From assembly GCA_018673255.1 (NCBI GenBank), contig JABHDC010000135.1, forward strand, positions 1 through 15,341: DNA of 15,341 nucleotides. The letters run 5' to 3'. Both the position numbers and the translations under genes were made by a program. Origin of the DNA: Gemmatimonadota bacterium (GTDB lineage Bacteria; Latescibacterota; UBA2968; UBA8231). Shown in pieces: positions 7,161 to 13,817 of the stretch; the stretch's first letter is position 1, and the number at the start of each line of letters is the position of its first letter. The notes under the pieces are model-generated. The model did no database searches. It worked only from the letters and a program-made list of their open reading frames with translations, and was not told where the DNA came from.

Positions 7161-8474
7161 TTAATCATAGTATTCCTGGCCCAGATGCGTGATCAGATCC
7201 GCCCCCATGAGGAAGCGCAGGGTGTTCTTCAACTTCATCAACTGGATGAAGATGTCGTGCTCCGGATACAGGCCTTCAGCGTGCTGCGGACTCTTGAAGT
7301 AGAAGGAGAGCCATTCCTGGATGCCCTTCCAGCCGGAACGCTGCGCCAGATCGGCGAAGAGCACCAGGTCCAGGACCAGGGGTGCGGCCAGAATCGAATC
7401 GCGGCAGAGGAAGTCGACCTTGATCTGCATCGGATATCCGAGCCACCCGAAGATATCGATGTTGTCCCAGCCCTCTTTTTCATCACCGCGGGGCGGATAG
7501 TAGTTGATCCGCACCTTGTGGTAGATATCGCCGTAGAGGTCGGGATTCAGATCCGGCTGCAGAATGTGCTCGATGACGCCGAGCTTGCTCTCTTCCTTGG
7601 TCTTGAAGGATTCGGGATCGTCCAGGATCTCGCCATCGCGGTTGCCGAGGATGTTGGTTGAAAACCAGCCACGCAATCCGAGGGCCCGCGCCTTGAAACC
7701 CGGCGCCAGGATCGTCTTCATCAACGTCTGACCCGTCTTGTAGTCCTTGCCGCAAACAGGGACCGTGTTCTTGTCGGCCAGTTCCAGCATGCAGGGTAGA
7801 TCGACTGTCAGATTCGGCGCGCCATTCATATACGGCACCCCTTCCATCAGCGCCGCATAGGCATAGATCATGCTCGGTGCGATGCCTTCGTCATTGTCTT
7901 TGAGTCCCTGCTCAAAGGTCGCGATCGTGTCGTGGACAGCGGTGGGCGTGAGAAAGATCTCGGTTGAACCGCACCAGATCATCACCAGCCGATCGCAACC
8001 ATTGTCGGCCTTGAAACTACGGATGTCTTCACGCGCCATTTCGGCCAGTTCCCACTTGGTCGCCGCCTGCTTCACGTGGGAGCCCTCAAGGCGTTTCACG
8101 TAATTCTTGTCGAAGACGGCCTTCATGGGCTTGATCTTCGACAACGGCTCCTTGAGCGCGTCCAAGGTCTTCTGCTCCAGGACGCCCGCGTGGGTCGCGG
8201 CGGCATAGACATCGTCCTCGAAAACATCCCAGCCGCCAAAAACGAGATCCTCCAGGCCGGCGAGGGGCACGAAATCTTTGATCATCGGTGAGTTGTTGTC
8301 GGTGCGCTTGCCGAGACGGATTGTTCCCATCTGCGTGAGCGAACCGATCGGCTTGCCGAGGCCGGCCTTGATCGCCTCGACACCGGCGATGAACGTCGTG
8401 GCCACAGCGCCCATACCGGGCATGAGTACACCGAGTTTCCCGGTTGCAGGCTGGATCGTATCAGGCTTGTTCAT
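7161..8474 (-). CDS. ino1: Inositol-3-phosphate synthase (myo-inositol-1-phosphate synthase)
   Basis: A protein of 437 aa from the ATG at 8474-8472. The longer open frame from 8579 would cover the operator region and adds no recognisable domain. The enzyme converts glucose 6-phosphate to 1D-myo-inositol 3-phosphate with catalytic NAD+ in the cytoplasm. Visible hallmarks are the Rossmann motif KLGVLMPGMGAVATTFI (about 13-29), the MGTIRLGKR segment, VMIWCGSTEIF, the substrate-binding GKDYKTGQTLMKTIL, and LRGWFSTNILGNRDGEIL. It is longer than actinobacterial Ino1 (about 367 aa) and shorter than eukaryotic enzymes (about 510-533 aa), as in other bacterial groups with a middle-length form. The inositol may feed phosphatidylinositol-type lipids or compatible solutes. 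It is divergent from a LysR gene, whose operator overlaps its probable promoter. No Shine-Dalgarno motif is visible. Confidence 0.94.
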   Translation of the reverse strand: MNKPDTIQPATGKLGVLMPGMGAVATTFIAGVEAIKAGLGKPIGSLTQMGTIRLGKRTDNNSPMIKDFVPLAGLEDLVFGGWDVFEDDVYAAATHAGVLEQKTLDALKEPLSKIKPMKAVFDKNYVKRLEGSHVKQAATKWELAEMAREDIRSFKADNGCDRLVMIWCGSTEIFLTPTAVHDTIATFEQGLKDNDEGIAPSMIYAYAALMEGVPYMNGAPNLTVDLPCMLELADKNTVPVCGKDYKTGQTLMKTILAPGFKARALGLRGWFSTNILGNRDGEILDDPESFKTKEESKLGVIEHILQPDLNPDLYGDIYHKVRINYYPPRGDEKEGWDNIDIFGWLGYPMQIKVDFLCRDSILAAPLVLDLVLFADLAQRSGWKGIQEWLSFYFKSPQHAEGLYPEHDIFIQLMKLKNTLRFLMGADLITHLGQEYYD

Positions 8475-8551
8475 GGCAGTACCAGTCTGTGATTGAGTGG
8501 TCGACCTCGCGCAACCGTAGACGGCGCACTGCAGTCGGTGTTGCGACTGGG

Positions 8552-8579
8552 AACATACAGGCGTCTGTGCATAGGACAA
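8552..8579 (-). promoter_or_regulatory. Candidate promoter of the inositol-3-phosphate synthase gene
   Basis: Reading the minus strand, a -35-like TTGTCC (8579-8574, 4 of 6 consensus bases) is followed by a 16-nt spacer and a -10-like TATGTT (8557-8552, 4 of 6). It would give a 5' leader of roughly 70 nt. The -35 box lies inside the left arm of the LysR-type operator, the place where LysR proteins usually contact their target promoters. The boxes are weak, so this is a proposal only. Confidence 0.35.
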
Positions 8580-8616
8580 ATCAATCTTTACTATTTGTCA
8601 CATTGATTTTCCCTAT
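8571..8616. promoter_or_regulatory. LysR-type operator: T-N11-A inverted repeat inside a larger palindrome
   Basis: GACAAAT (8575-8581) and ATTTGTC (8593-8599) form a perfect 7-bp inverted repeat with an 11-nt spacer, exactly the T-N11-A pattern of LysR boxes. It is nested with a second, larger palindrome: arms 8571-8585 (ATAGGACAAATCAAT) and 8602-8616 (ATTGATTTTCCCTAT) match at 13 of 15 positions. A short palindrome CTATACATAG (8613-8622) abuts the right side. The block is AT-rich compared with its GC-rich surroundings and sits just before the LysR start and upstream of the inositol-3-phosphate synthase gene. That fits autoregulation of lysR and control of the divergent gene. Confidence 0.72.
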
Positions 8617-8631
8617 ACATAGAGCACTGTG

Positions 8632-9564
8632 ATGAATCTCCACCACCTGCGGTATTTCCTGGCCGTCTCCCGTGCCGGCGGTTTCACCCAGGCCGCACGC
8701 GAATTGCACGTCACCCAGCCGACTGTATCCACCGGCGTGGCCGAACTGGAACGGGCCCTGGGCGTGCGTCTGTTTCATCGGGAAGGACGCAAGGTCGAGT
8801 TGACCCTCGAGGGCCGCACGCTGAGCACCTATGCCCTGCGCATCGAGGATCTTGTGGATGAAGCACAGGATCGAGTCTCCGCCGGGGGACCCCTCGCCGG
8901 TGACAGCTTCGACTTTGGCGCCATCGATGCCGCCGTCATCTACCTGCTGCCCGACACACTGGGCCGTTACACCGATGAACATCCCGAGATCGAGTTGTCG
9001 ATCCAGGTGGCTCCCTCACGCTATCTGGCAGACGACCTGCTGGCGAACCGGTCGGAATTTGCCGTGCTCTCGTTGCCCTTCGAGCATCCACGCCTGGCTA
9101 CACTGCCTGTCATGCGCGACGAGATGCCACTGGTGGTGGGCGCCCATCATCGGTTTGCCAAACGCCGTTGGGTGCGCCTGGAGGAAGTGGCACAGGAGAC
9201 CCTCATCCTCTTCCACCCGGACTCGGTTTCTCGGAAGATTGTTGACGAACACTTTGCCGAAGCGGGACTATCGCCCCGCGTGGTGATGGAGATGCGGTCG
9301 CCGGAGGCCATGCGGAAGCTCGTGGAAGCCGGTGTCGGCGTGTCGTTCCTGCCCAGTATTGCCGTGGCCGAGCCGATCGCCGCCGGCGCAGTAAGAGCAG
9401 TAGATGTTCGGGATGTCACCTTCGAACGCGAGATCGGCCTGGCCTGGCGCGAGGGGCGGTACTTTGCCCCGGCCGTGCGGGCTCTGGTCGAGGACTTCCT
9501 CGAACCCTTCGACCTGGCCGAAACGTGGCGTCAACGAATCGGGCCAGGGCCCTCGGCCAGCTGA
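8632..9564 (+). CDS. LysR-family transcriptional regulator
   Basis: A protein of 310 aa, typical for LysR regulators. Residues 1-60 form the winged helix-turn-helix (NLHHLRYFLAVSRAGGFTQA, ARELHVTQPTVSTGVAELER, LGVRLFHREG), followed by the linker helix (LEGRTLSTYALRIEDLVDEA) and a two-lobed periplasmic-binding-like effector domain (about 92-295). That domain includes FAVLSLPFEHPRL, MPLVVGAHHRF and EAMRKLVEAGVGVSFLPS, the usual hinge and C-terminal lobe. The effector cannot be told from sequence. GTG at 8629 immediately precedes the ATG at 8632 and either may be used. The gene is divergent from inositol-3-phosphate synthase with a T-N11-A operator between, so that gene is the likely target and a sugar phosphate or inositol compound a reasonable guess for the ligand. 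Its last 34 nt overlap the convergent DUF309 gene. Confidence 0.93.
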   Translation: MNLHHLRYFLAVSRAGGFTQAARELHVTQPTVSTGVAELERALGVRLFHREGRKVELTLEGRTLSTYALRIEDLVDEAQDRVSAGGPLAGDSFDFGAIDAAVIYLLPDTLGRYTDEHPEIELSIQVAPSRYLADDLLANRSEFAVLSLPFEHPRLATLPVMRDEMPLVVGAHHRFAKRRWVRLEEVAQETLILFHPDSVSRKIVDEHFAEAGLSPRVVMEMRSPEAMRKLVEAGVGVSFLPSIAVAEPIAAGAVRAVDVRDVTFEREIGLAWREGRYFAPAVRALVEDFLEPFDLAETWRQRIGPGPSAS

Positions 9565-10115
9565 ATCACGGGACCCATGGGCCACGCATCCGGCGTGGGG
9601 GAGACCGGATGTCGGCGGAACAATTCGTCAGCATCCGTCACGATGGCAGGTACGTCCACCCCCAGCCAATGGTGATGGGACACGGCGCGCAGATGTTCCC
9701 GGGCTTTGCGCCAGAGGCCGTCTCGACCCCGCTTGTTGCCCAGATCCCACTTGAGCAGGGCCGCACTCAACTGAATCAATCCCTGCAGCAGGTGTGCCGT
9801 ATCCTGTCCGGGTGTGGCCAGGCGCCATGCCGCCTCCCATTGCTCGTGCGCTTCCCAGCAATAGGCCTGGTTGTACAGATCCACACCCAACCGCCAGGTC
9901 TCGTGGCTGGGCCAGTTGTGGCAGGTCAAGGACGCACAGATCGGTTCAGCGACACCGGCGCGGTGCCCGTCGGGTGACGTACGGGGATGGGGCGTCACAC
10001 CTGGCGTGTGGCGATAGGCCGGCAGGACACTACCGGGCAGACGGCACTCAGGCGCATTCAGAAAAGGCAGCAAGTCAGAGGGTGGCCGGCTCAGGTTGCG
10101 AGGCCAACTCGGCAA
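9531..10115 (-). CDS. DUF309 family protein
   Basis: A protein of up to 194 aa. The core is the DUF309 helical signature: YNQAYCWEAHEQWEAAWR (81-98), matching the family pattern 'fN.g.YweaHE..E..Wr', then LLQGLIQLSAALLKWDLGNK and RGRDGLWRKAREHL. The function of DUF309 is not established. The preceding segment, AYRHTPGVTPHPRTSPDGHR (34-52), is also seen in some family members as I recall. There is no ATG start. TTG at 10115 overlaps the end of the upstream dihydrouridine synthase gene by 41 nt; TTG at 10073, just past that gene's stop, is an equal alternative. Either way it is probably co-transcribed with that gene. Its 3' end overlaps the convergent lysR by 34 nt. Confidence 0.82.
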   Translation of the reverse strand: MPSWPRNLSRPPSDLLPFLNAPECRLPGSVLPAYRHTPGVTPHPRTSPDGHRAGVAEPICASLTCHNWPSHETWRLGVDLYNQAYCWEAHEQWEAAWRLATPGQDTAHLLQGLIQLSAALLKWDLGNKRGRDGLWRKAREHLRAVSHHHWLGVDVPAIVTDADELFRRHPVSPTPDAWPMGPVIQLAEGPGPIR

Positions 10116-11082
10116 GCCGCTGACGTACGCGAGCTACATCCTTCTCCTGCGACAGTTCCTGGCGCAAGGCCGCTGCGCCCGGCATCCCACGGAAGTAGCC
10201 GGCGAAGCTGCGACGCACGGACAGCAGACCGTATCGCTCGCCGTGGTGTTCGAGGGCAAGATCCAGGTGGCGCTCACACAGGGCAACCCGCTCAGCCAGC
10301 GTCGGTTCCGGCAGATGCTCACCCGTAGCCAGGAAGTGCTGGACCTCGCGGAAGACCCACGGGTGCCTGATCGCGGCACGACCGATCATCACCCCGTCGC
10401 ACGCCGTGTCACGGAAAGCCGCCGACGCGGTGAGCGCATCGGTAATGTCGCCATTCAGGATGACGGGAATCGACACGGCCGCCTTGATCCTGTCGATCCA
10501 GCTGTAGTCAGGTACCCCCTTGTGCCCCTGCGCGCGGGTGCGGCAGTGCACGGTCAGCGCGCTGACCCCTTCGCCCTCCAGCATGCGAGCCACATCGACG
10601 ATCTGAATGCTTGCCGTATCCCAGCCGAGTCGGGTCTTCACCGTCACCGGCAGGTCGGTGGCGCTGCGCACGCGACGCACCACCTGCTGCATCTGCGGAA
10701 GGTCACGCAGCAGACCGGCGCCGGCGCCGCGCAGTGCCACATTGGAGACCCAGCAACCGCAGTTGATGTCGATGAGGTCCGGACCACGATCCGCCGCGAT
10801 CCGTGTCGCCTCTTCCATCGACATCTCCGAGGCGCCGTAGATCTGCATGCCCAGCGGACGTTCGGATTCATGAAAATCGAGTTTGTGGTAGCTGCGACGC
10901 GGACCTTCAGGATCCTCGCGCAGCAACCCCTCGGCATTGACGAATTCCGTGTACACCATGTCCGCACCCAATTCACGGCAGATGCGCCGGAAGGGCAGAT
11001 CGGACACGTCCTCCATGGGCGCCAGCAGAATGCCCGGGCGAACCTGGATGGAGCCGATGGTCAGTGGTTGGTTGAGCGCCAA
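10075..11082 (-). CDS. dus: tRNA-dihydrouridine synthase (Dus family, DusB-like)
   Basis: A protein of 335 aa, full length. It reduces specific uridines in tRNA to dihydrouridine using FMN and NAD(P)H. The TIM-barrel motifs are in order: ILLAPMEDVSDLPFR (18-32, FMN phosphate side), PLGMQIYG (76-83), DINCGCWVSNV (105-115) with the catalytic Cys110, VTVKTRLGWD (146-155, Lys149), LTVHCRTRAQGHKG (176-189, His179), VILNGDI (207-213) and VMIGRAAIRHPWVFRE (231-246). The usual NxGCP becomes GCW, keeping the Cys but losing the Pro. No ATG precedes the FMN motif, so TTG at 11082-11080 is taken as start, giving the family's usual N-terminus. It follows the NIPSNAP gene by 74 nt containing a hairpin, and leads into the DUF309 gene. 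Confidence 0.93.
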   Translation of the reverse strand: MALNQPLTIGSIQVRPGILLAPMEDVSDLPFRRICRELGADMVYTEFVNAEGLLREDPEGPRRSYHKLDFHESERPLGMQIYGASEMSMEEATRIAADRGPDLIDINCGCWVSNVALRGAGAGLLRDLPQMQQVVRRVRSATDLPVTVKTRLGWDTASIQIVDVARMLEGEGVSALTVHCRTRAQGHKGVPDYSWIDRIKAAVSIPVILNGDITDALTASAAFRDTACDGVMIGRAAIRHPWVFREVQHFLATGEHLPEPTLAERVALCERHLDLALEHHGERYGLLSVRRSFAGYFRGMPGAAALRQELSQEKDVARVRQRLAELASQPEPATL

Positions 11083-11114
11083 GAATCGATCCGGAAGAGC
11101 CTTGTGGCCTGTTG

Positions 11115-11151
11115 CAGGGGTGGATCGAACCTACGCAGCCGACCCATCCTG
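11115..11151 (-). terminator. Hairpin between the NIPSNAP and Dus genes
   Basis: On the minus strand CAGG pairs with CCTG and TGGGTCG with CGATCCA (one G-T pair), separated by a small internal loop and closing a 12-nt loop. This is about 11 bp of stem in the 74-nt gap. There is no T-run after it, so it is not a standard intrinsic terminator. It may be a processing site, a pause signal or a transcript boundary between the fthC-NIPSNAP pair and dus. Confidence 0.35.
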
Positions 11152-11156
11152 GGCGA

Positions 11157-11465
11157 CTATATCTGTGATCCCGGGAGCTTGACCCCCTTCAGGATCCTCA
11201 CCTCGCGACGCCTGATCGTGGGGCGCAACACGTCGACGAGCTTCAGCCACTCGGGGCTGGAGTAATAAGCTTCAATGGCTTTGTCACGTGCCTTGGCATT
11301 GGCGAAGGAACGCAGCCAGACAAACTCGTCCTCTCGATCACTCTCCCAGGCGGCCACGAAGGTGATGCCGTACTTGGCCATGAATCGTTGCGCCTTGCGG
11401 AATTCCTTGAGGAAGACCGCCTTCTTGCCCGGGTGTAAGCGGTAGATGCGTAACTCGTGAATCAT
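11157..11465 (-). CDS. NIPSNAP-family protein
   Basis: A protein of 102 aa, the size of a single NIPSNAP domain (ferredoxin-like, dimeric alpha-beta barrel fold). The N-terminus MIHELRIYRLHPGKKAVFLK is the typical 'elR.Y.l.pG....f' opening, followed by GITFVAAWESDREDEFVWLR, corresponding to the family's 'G.w....g..d....l..y' strand pair, and a closing helix with EWLKL. The family's biochemical role is poorly defined; some members of this fold bind or turn over small molecules. The ATG shares its A with the stop of the upstream 5-formyl-THF cyclo-ligase gene (TGATG), so translation is probably coupled. This junction decides the start over the TTG one codon earlier. Confidence 0.85.
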   Translation of the reverse strand: MIHELRIYRLHPGKKAVFLKEFRKAQRFMAKYGITFVAAWESDREDEFVWLRSFANAKARDKAIEAYYSSPEWLKLVDVLRPTIRRREVRILKGVKLPGSQI

Positions 11466-12055
11466 CAATCGTCTCTCTTTGTGGTATGCAGGCCCATTTC
11501 CGTGAAAATCACGTCAACGGGTTGGTCGTGGGTGTCGGTGGGGACCTTATCCAGGAGCCAGGCGTCATACACAAACCCCGCACGCAGTGTGGATTTGGGC
11601 AGTTCTGCCAACAGGCGATCGTAGTATCCGCCGCCGAGACCGACACGGCCACCATCACGGTCAAAGGCGGCCCCCGGCACCAGAATCAGATCAAGATCAC
11701 TCAGGTCCTCGACCCAGTGGGGTGTCATCGGTTCCCACAACCTCATTCTGCCACGCTGCAGATCGGCCGGATCGCTCAGGTGGCTGTGACACAACTGACC
11801 CTCGGCATCCACCACGGGGATCGTGACACGCCATCCCGCCGCCAGCGCGGTCTCGATCAGCGGTCTTGTGGGGATTTCACCGGGCAGTGCATCGACGTAG
11901 GTGTGGATTGTGCGGATCCGGTCCCAGATCGGCCAGTTTCTCACGTGCTGATGAAGGGACAGCCCCGCAGTCCTGACCTCGTCGCCCGTCATGCGCCGAC
12001 GATGTCTCAGCGCCTGATGGCGCAGCCTCTGTTTGTCTAGATCGCAGTCTGTCAT
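11465..12055 (-). CDS. fthC: 5-formyltetrahydrofolate cyclo-ligase
   Basis: A protein of 196 aa, typical length. It converts 5-formyl-THF to 5,10-methenyl-THF with ATP, returning stored or inhibitory folate to one-carbon metabolism in the cytoplasm. The diagnostic stretch is residues 125-149: LVPGAAFDRDGGRVGLGGGY followed by YDRLL, including the glycine-rich GLGGGYYD loop. Near the C-terminus PTDTHDQPVDVIFTE matches the conserved 'HD..vD.ivTe' ending. The N-terminal RHQALRHRRRM corresponds to the usual Arg/Lys-rich first helix. A possible leaderless promoter stands directly before the ATG. The NIPSNAP gene overlaps its stop by one base, and dus and the DUF309 gene follow on the same strand. 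Confidence 0.95.
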   Translation of the reverse strand: MTDCDLDKQRLRHQALRHRRRMTGDEVRTAGLSLHQHVRNWPIWDRIRTIHTYVDALPGEIPTRPLIETALAAGWRVTIPVVDAEGQLCHSHLSDPADLQRGRMRLWEPMTPHWVEDLSDLDLILVPGAAFDRDGGRVGLGGGYYDRLLAELPKSTLRAGFVYDAWLLDKVPTDTHDQPVDVIFTEMGLHTTKRDD

Positions 12056-12062
12056 GGGCTGG

Positions 12063-12092
12063 AGGCTACCCTGTGAGGCCGGGGTCTGTCAA
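12063..12092 (-). promoter_or_regulatory. Candidate leaderless promoter of fthC
   Basis: On the minus strand a perfect TTGACA (12092-12087) is followed by an 18-nt spacer, TAGCCT (12068-12063, TAnnnT type), and then exactly 7 nt to the ATG at 12055. Transcription would start at or within a base or so of the start codon, giving a leaderless message. That would explain the lack of a Shine-Dalgarno motif. The -10 box matches only 3 of 6 consensus bases. Confidence 0.45.
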
Positions 12093-12161
12093 GCGTCTCG
12101 ATCCATCGTGGATACGGTGAATGAGGCGGACAGGCCGAATCCTCGTAACTCGTTGTGTTTC

Positions 12162-12190
12162 TTGACGCACCGGCAGGCACCGGGTATTTT
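12162..12190 (+). promoter_or_regulatory. Sigma70-type promoter of the uppS-cdsA-rseP-queG cluster
   Basis: TTGACG (12162-12167, 5 of 6) and TATTTT (12185-12190, 4 to 5 of 6) are separated by the ideal 17 nt. Transcription should start near 12197, giving a leader of about 28 nt before the uppS ATG at 12226. No other strong promoter is apparent inside the tightly packed genes downstream. Confidence 0.65.
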
Positions 12191-12225
12191 CGACTGCTCT
12201 GCCTCACAGAGTTGATCCGGACAAA

Positions 12226-12996
12226 ATGACGACAATTCCCGAGCCCATTTCCGCCTCATCCGATACCGACTCGGCCCTGCAGCTCAGACTGAAGGCAGCC
12301 GGTCCTTTGCCACGCCATATTGCCATCATCATGGATGGTGATCGGCGCTGGGCAGACAAGAAGGGTCTGAAGCGGACAGAGGGGCATCGGCACGGACGCG
12401 AAACGGCGCGTGAGATCGTCAGAACTTGCGGTGAGCTCCAGATCGACGTGCTCACGCTGTACACATTCTCCACCGAGAACTGGACGCGGCCTCGCCTCGA
12501 GGTTGAGGCCTTGATGCAATACGTCGAGCACTCGTTGCGCAATGAGACACCCGAACTCAACGACAACAACGTGCGACTCAATGCCATCGGTCGTACGCAG
12601 GATCTGCCCGGTCGAGTGCAGCGGGCGTTGCGTGATGCCCTGGCCGCGACAGCCGACAATGACGGCCTCTTGCTGAACCTGGCCCTCAACTACGGTGGCC
12701 GCACCGAGTTGGTGGATGCCTGCCGCCAATTGGCCCAGCAGGTGCAGGAAGGCAATCTGAGCGTTGAGGATATTGACGAAGAGCGTCTGAGCAATGCTCT
12801 CTACACAGGGGGCCTGCCCGATCCGGATCTGCTGATTCGCCCCAGTGGCGAGCAGCGCCTCAGCAATTTCCTGCCGTGGCAGACCGTATACAGTGAGATC
12901 TATTTCACATCGGTTCTATGGCCTGACTTCGGCCGCAATGATCTGTACGAGGCGATTGGCGCCTACCAGCAGCGCCAGCGTCGCTTCGGCGAGTAG
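12226..12996 (+). CDS. uppS: Undecaprenyl (isoprenyl) diphosphate synthase, cis-prenyltransferase
   Basis: A protein of 256 aa, full length. It extends farnesyl diphosphate with isopentenyl diphosphate in cis to make the C55 lipid carrier for peptidoglycan and surface polysaccharides, at the cytoplasmic face of the membrane. The first motif is HIAIIMDGDRRWA (31-43) with catalytic Asp37; family members normally have MDGNGRWA or MDGNRRWA, so the conserved Asn is Asp39 here. Further motifs are TLYTFSTENWTRP, LNYGGRTELVDAC and IRPSGEQRLSNFLPWQ, with Arg205 and Arg211 for the diphosphate; the usual Thr and Leu are Pro. It has an N-terminal extension of about 25 residues before the core. The preferred promoter lies at 12162-12190, and cdsA follows after 10 nt. 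Confidence 0.95.
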   Translation: MTTIPEPISASSDTDSALQLRLKAAGPLPRHIAIIMDGDRRWADKKGLKRTEGHRHGRETAREIVRTCGELQIDVLTLYTFSTENWTRPRLEVEALMQYVEHSLRNETPELNDNNVRLNAIGRTQDLPGRVQRALRDALAATADNDGLLLNLALNYGGRTELVDACRQLAQQVQEGNLSVEDIDEERLSNALYTGGLPDPDLLIRPSGEQRLSNFLPWQTVYSEIYFTSVLWPDFGRNDLYEAIGAYQQRQRRFGE

Positions 12997-13006
12997 ACGA
13001 CCCGAT

Positions 13007-13807
13007 ATGGGCGAACTCAGCCGGCGGATCCTCTCAGCACTGGTCTTCGTACCCGTCGTTCTCGGCCTGGCCTATACCGGTGGCTGGGCCTTGTTCGCCC
13101 TGGTCACCATCGTCGTGGGCCGCGGCAGCTGGGAATTGCTGCGGATGGCCGAAGATGCCGGTCATCGTCCCGCGCGCCACGTGGGTGTCCTGCTGGCACT
13201 GGGCAGTTGCTTCTACCTGCAGTTGTTTGGAGCCGATGCGCTGCTGCCGATGGCACAGATGGCCGCCGTCATGGTGGCGTTGATGGCCACCCTGCTGGGC
13301 GGCGTCCGCGGGTACACCACGAATGCTCTGCTGACGCTGGCTGGCATGATCTACATCGCGTTGCTGGGATCAGCGCCGTTGCTGCTGGCCCGCACGGTGG
13401 GGCCCGAGGCGCCCTGGCTGATGGTGGCACTTTTTGGCTGCATCTGGCTGACCGATACCTTCGCCTACGGCGGGGGACGCATGTGGGGCACGCGCAAACT
13501 GGTGCCATCGATCAGTCCCGCCAAAACGGTGACTGGTTTCGTATGCGGCCTGGTCGGAGGACTCGTGCCCCTGGTCCTGATCAGCTGCCTGCCCTCGTGG
13601 TCGATCGCCGAACTGGCCGGATTGTTGTTGCTGGTTGGCGCCGGCTCACAGGCAGGTGATCTGGTTGAATCGGCCATCAAGCGCGATCTCGGCGTCAAGG
13701 ACGCACCGGCACTGATCCCCGGTCACGGCGGCATGCTGGACCGTTTCGACTCGTATTTTTTTGCATTTCCTCTGGCCTACATCTACACCGTCGCCCTGAA
13801 GGGCTAA
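13007..13807 (+). CDS. cdsA: Phosphatidate cytidylyltransferase (CDP-diglyceride synthase)
   Basis: A protein of 266 aa. It makes CDP-diacylglycerol from phosphatidic acid and CTP in the inner membrane, the branch point for phosphatidylglycerol, phosphatidylethanolamine and phosphatidylinositol-type lipids. The C-terminal signature is intact: SAIKRDLGVKD, then PGHGGMLDRFDS, with the metal-binding Asp residues. About seven or eight hydrophobic segments precede or follow it (for example LVFVPVVLGLAYTGGWALFA, ALLTLAGMIYIALLGSAPLL, LAGLLLLVGAGSQAGDLVE). The ATG at 13007 lies 10 nt after the uppS stop; the longer in-frame start at 12845 would overlap uppS and adds only non-membrane sequence. rseP follows 10 nt after the stop, without the dxr gene that often sits between. 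Confidence 0.95.
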   Translation: MGELSRRILSALVFVPVVLGLAYTGGWALFALVTIVVGRGSWELLRMAEDAGHRPARHVGVLLALGSCFYLQLFGADALLPMAQMAAVMVALMATLLGGVRGYTTNALLTLAGMIYIALLGSAPLLLARTVGPEAPWLMVALFGCIWLTDTFAYGGGRMWGTRKLVPSISPAKTVTGFVCGLVGGLVPLVLISCLPSWSIAELAGLLLLVGAGSQAGDLVESAIKRDLGVKDAPALIPGHGGMLDRFDSYFFAFPLAYIYTVALKG

Positions 13808-13817
13808 TACAACACCC

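Noticed and set aside
8587..8619. A sigma70 promoter for lysR (TATACA at 8614-8619)
   Set aside because: The -10-like box is good, but no -35-like hexamer sits at 16-18 nt; TTGTCA is 13 nt away and TTTACT 21 nt away, so I did not list it.
11115..11151. tRNA-like T-arm (GGTTCGATCC) on the minus strand
   Set aside because: The flanking bases do not form a T-stem around the loop, and no acceptor, D or anticodon arms can be placed; the same bases form a simple long hairpin instead.
10096..11265. Long (389-codon) plus-strand open frame
   Set aside because: It lies antisense to the well-supported dus gene and shows no domain; its length is a side effect of high GC.
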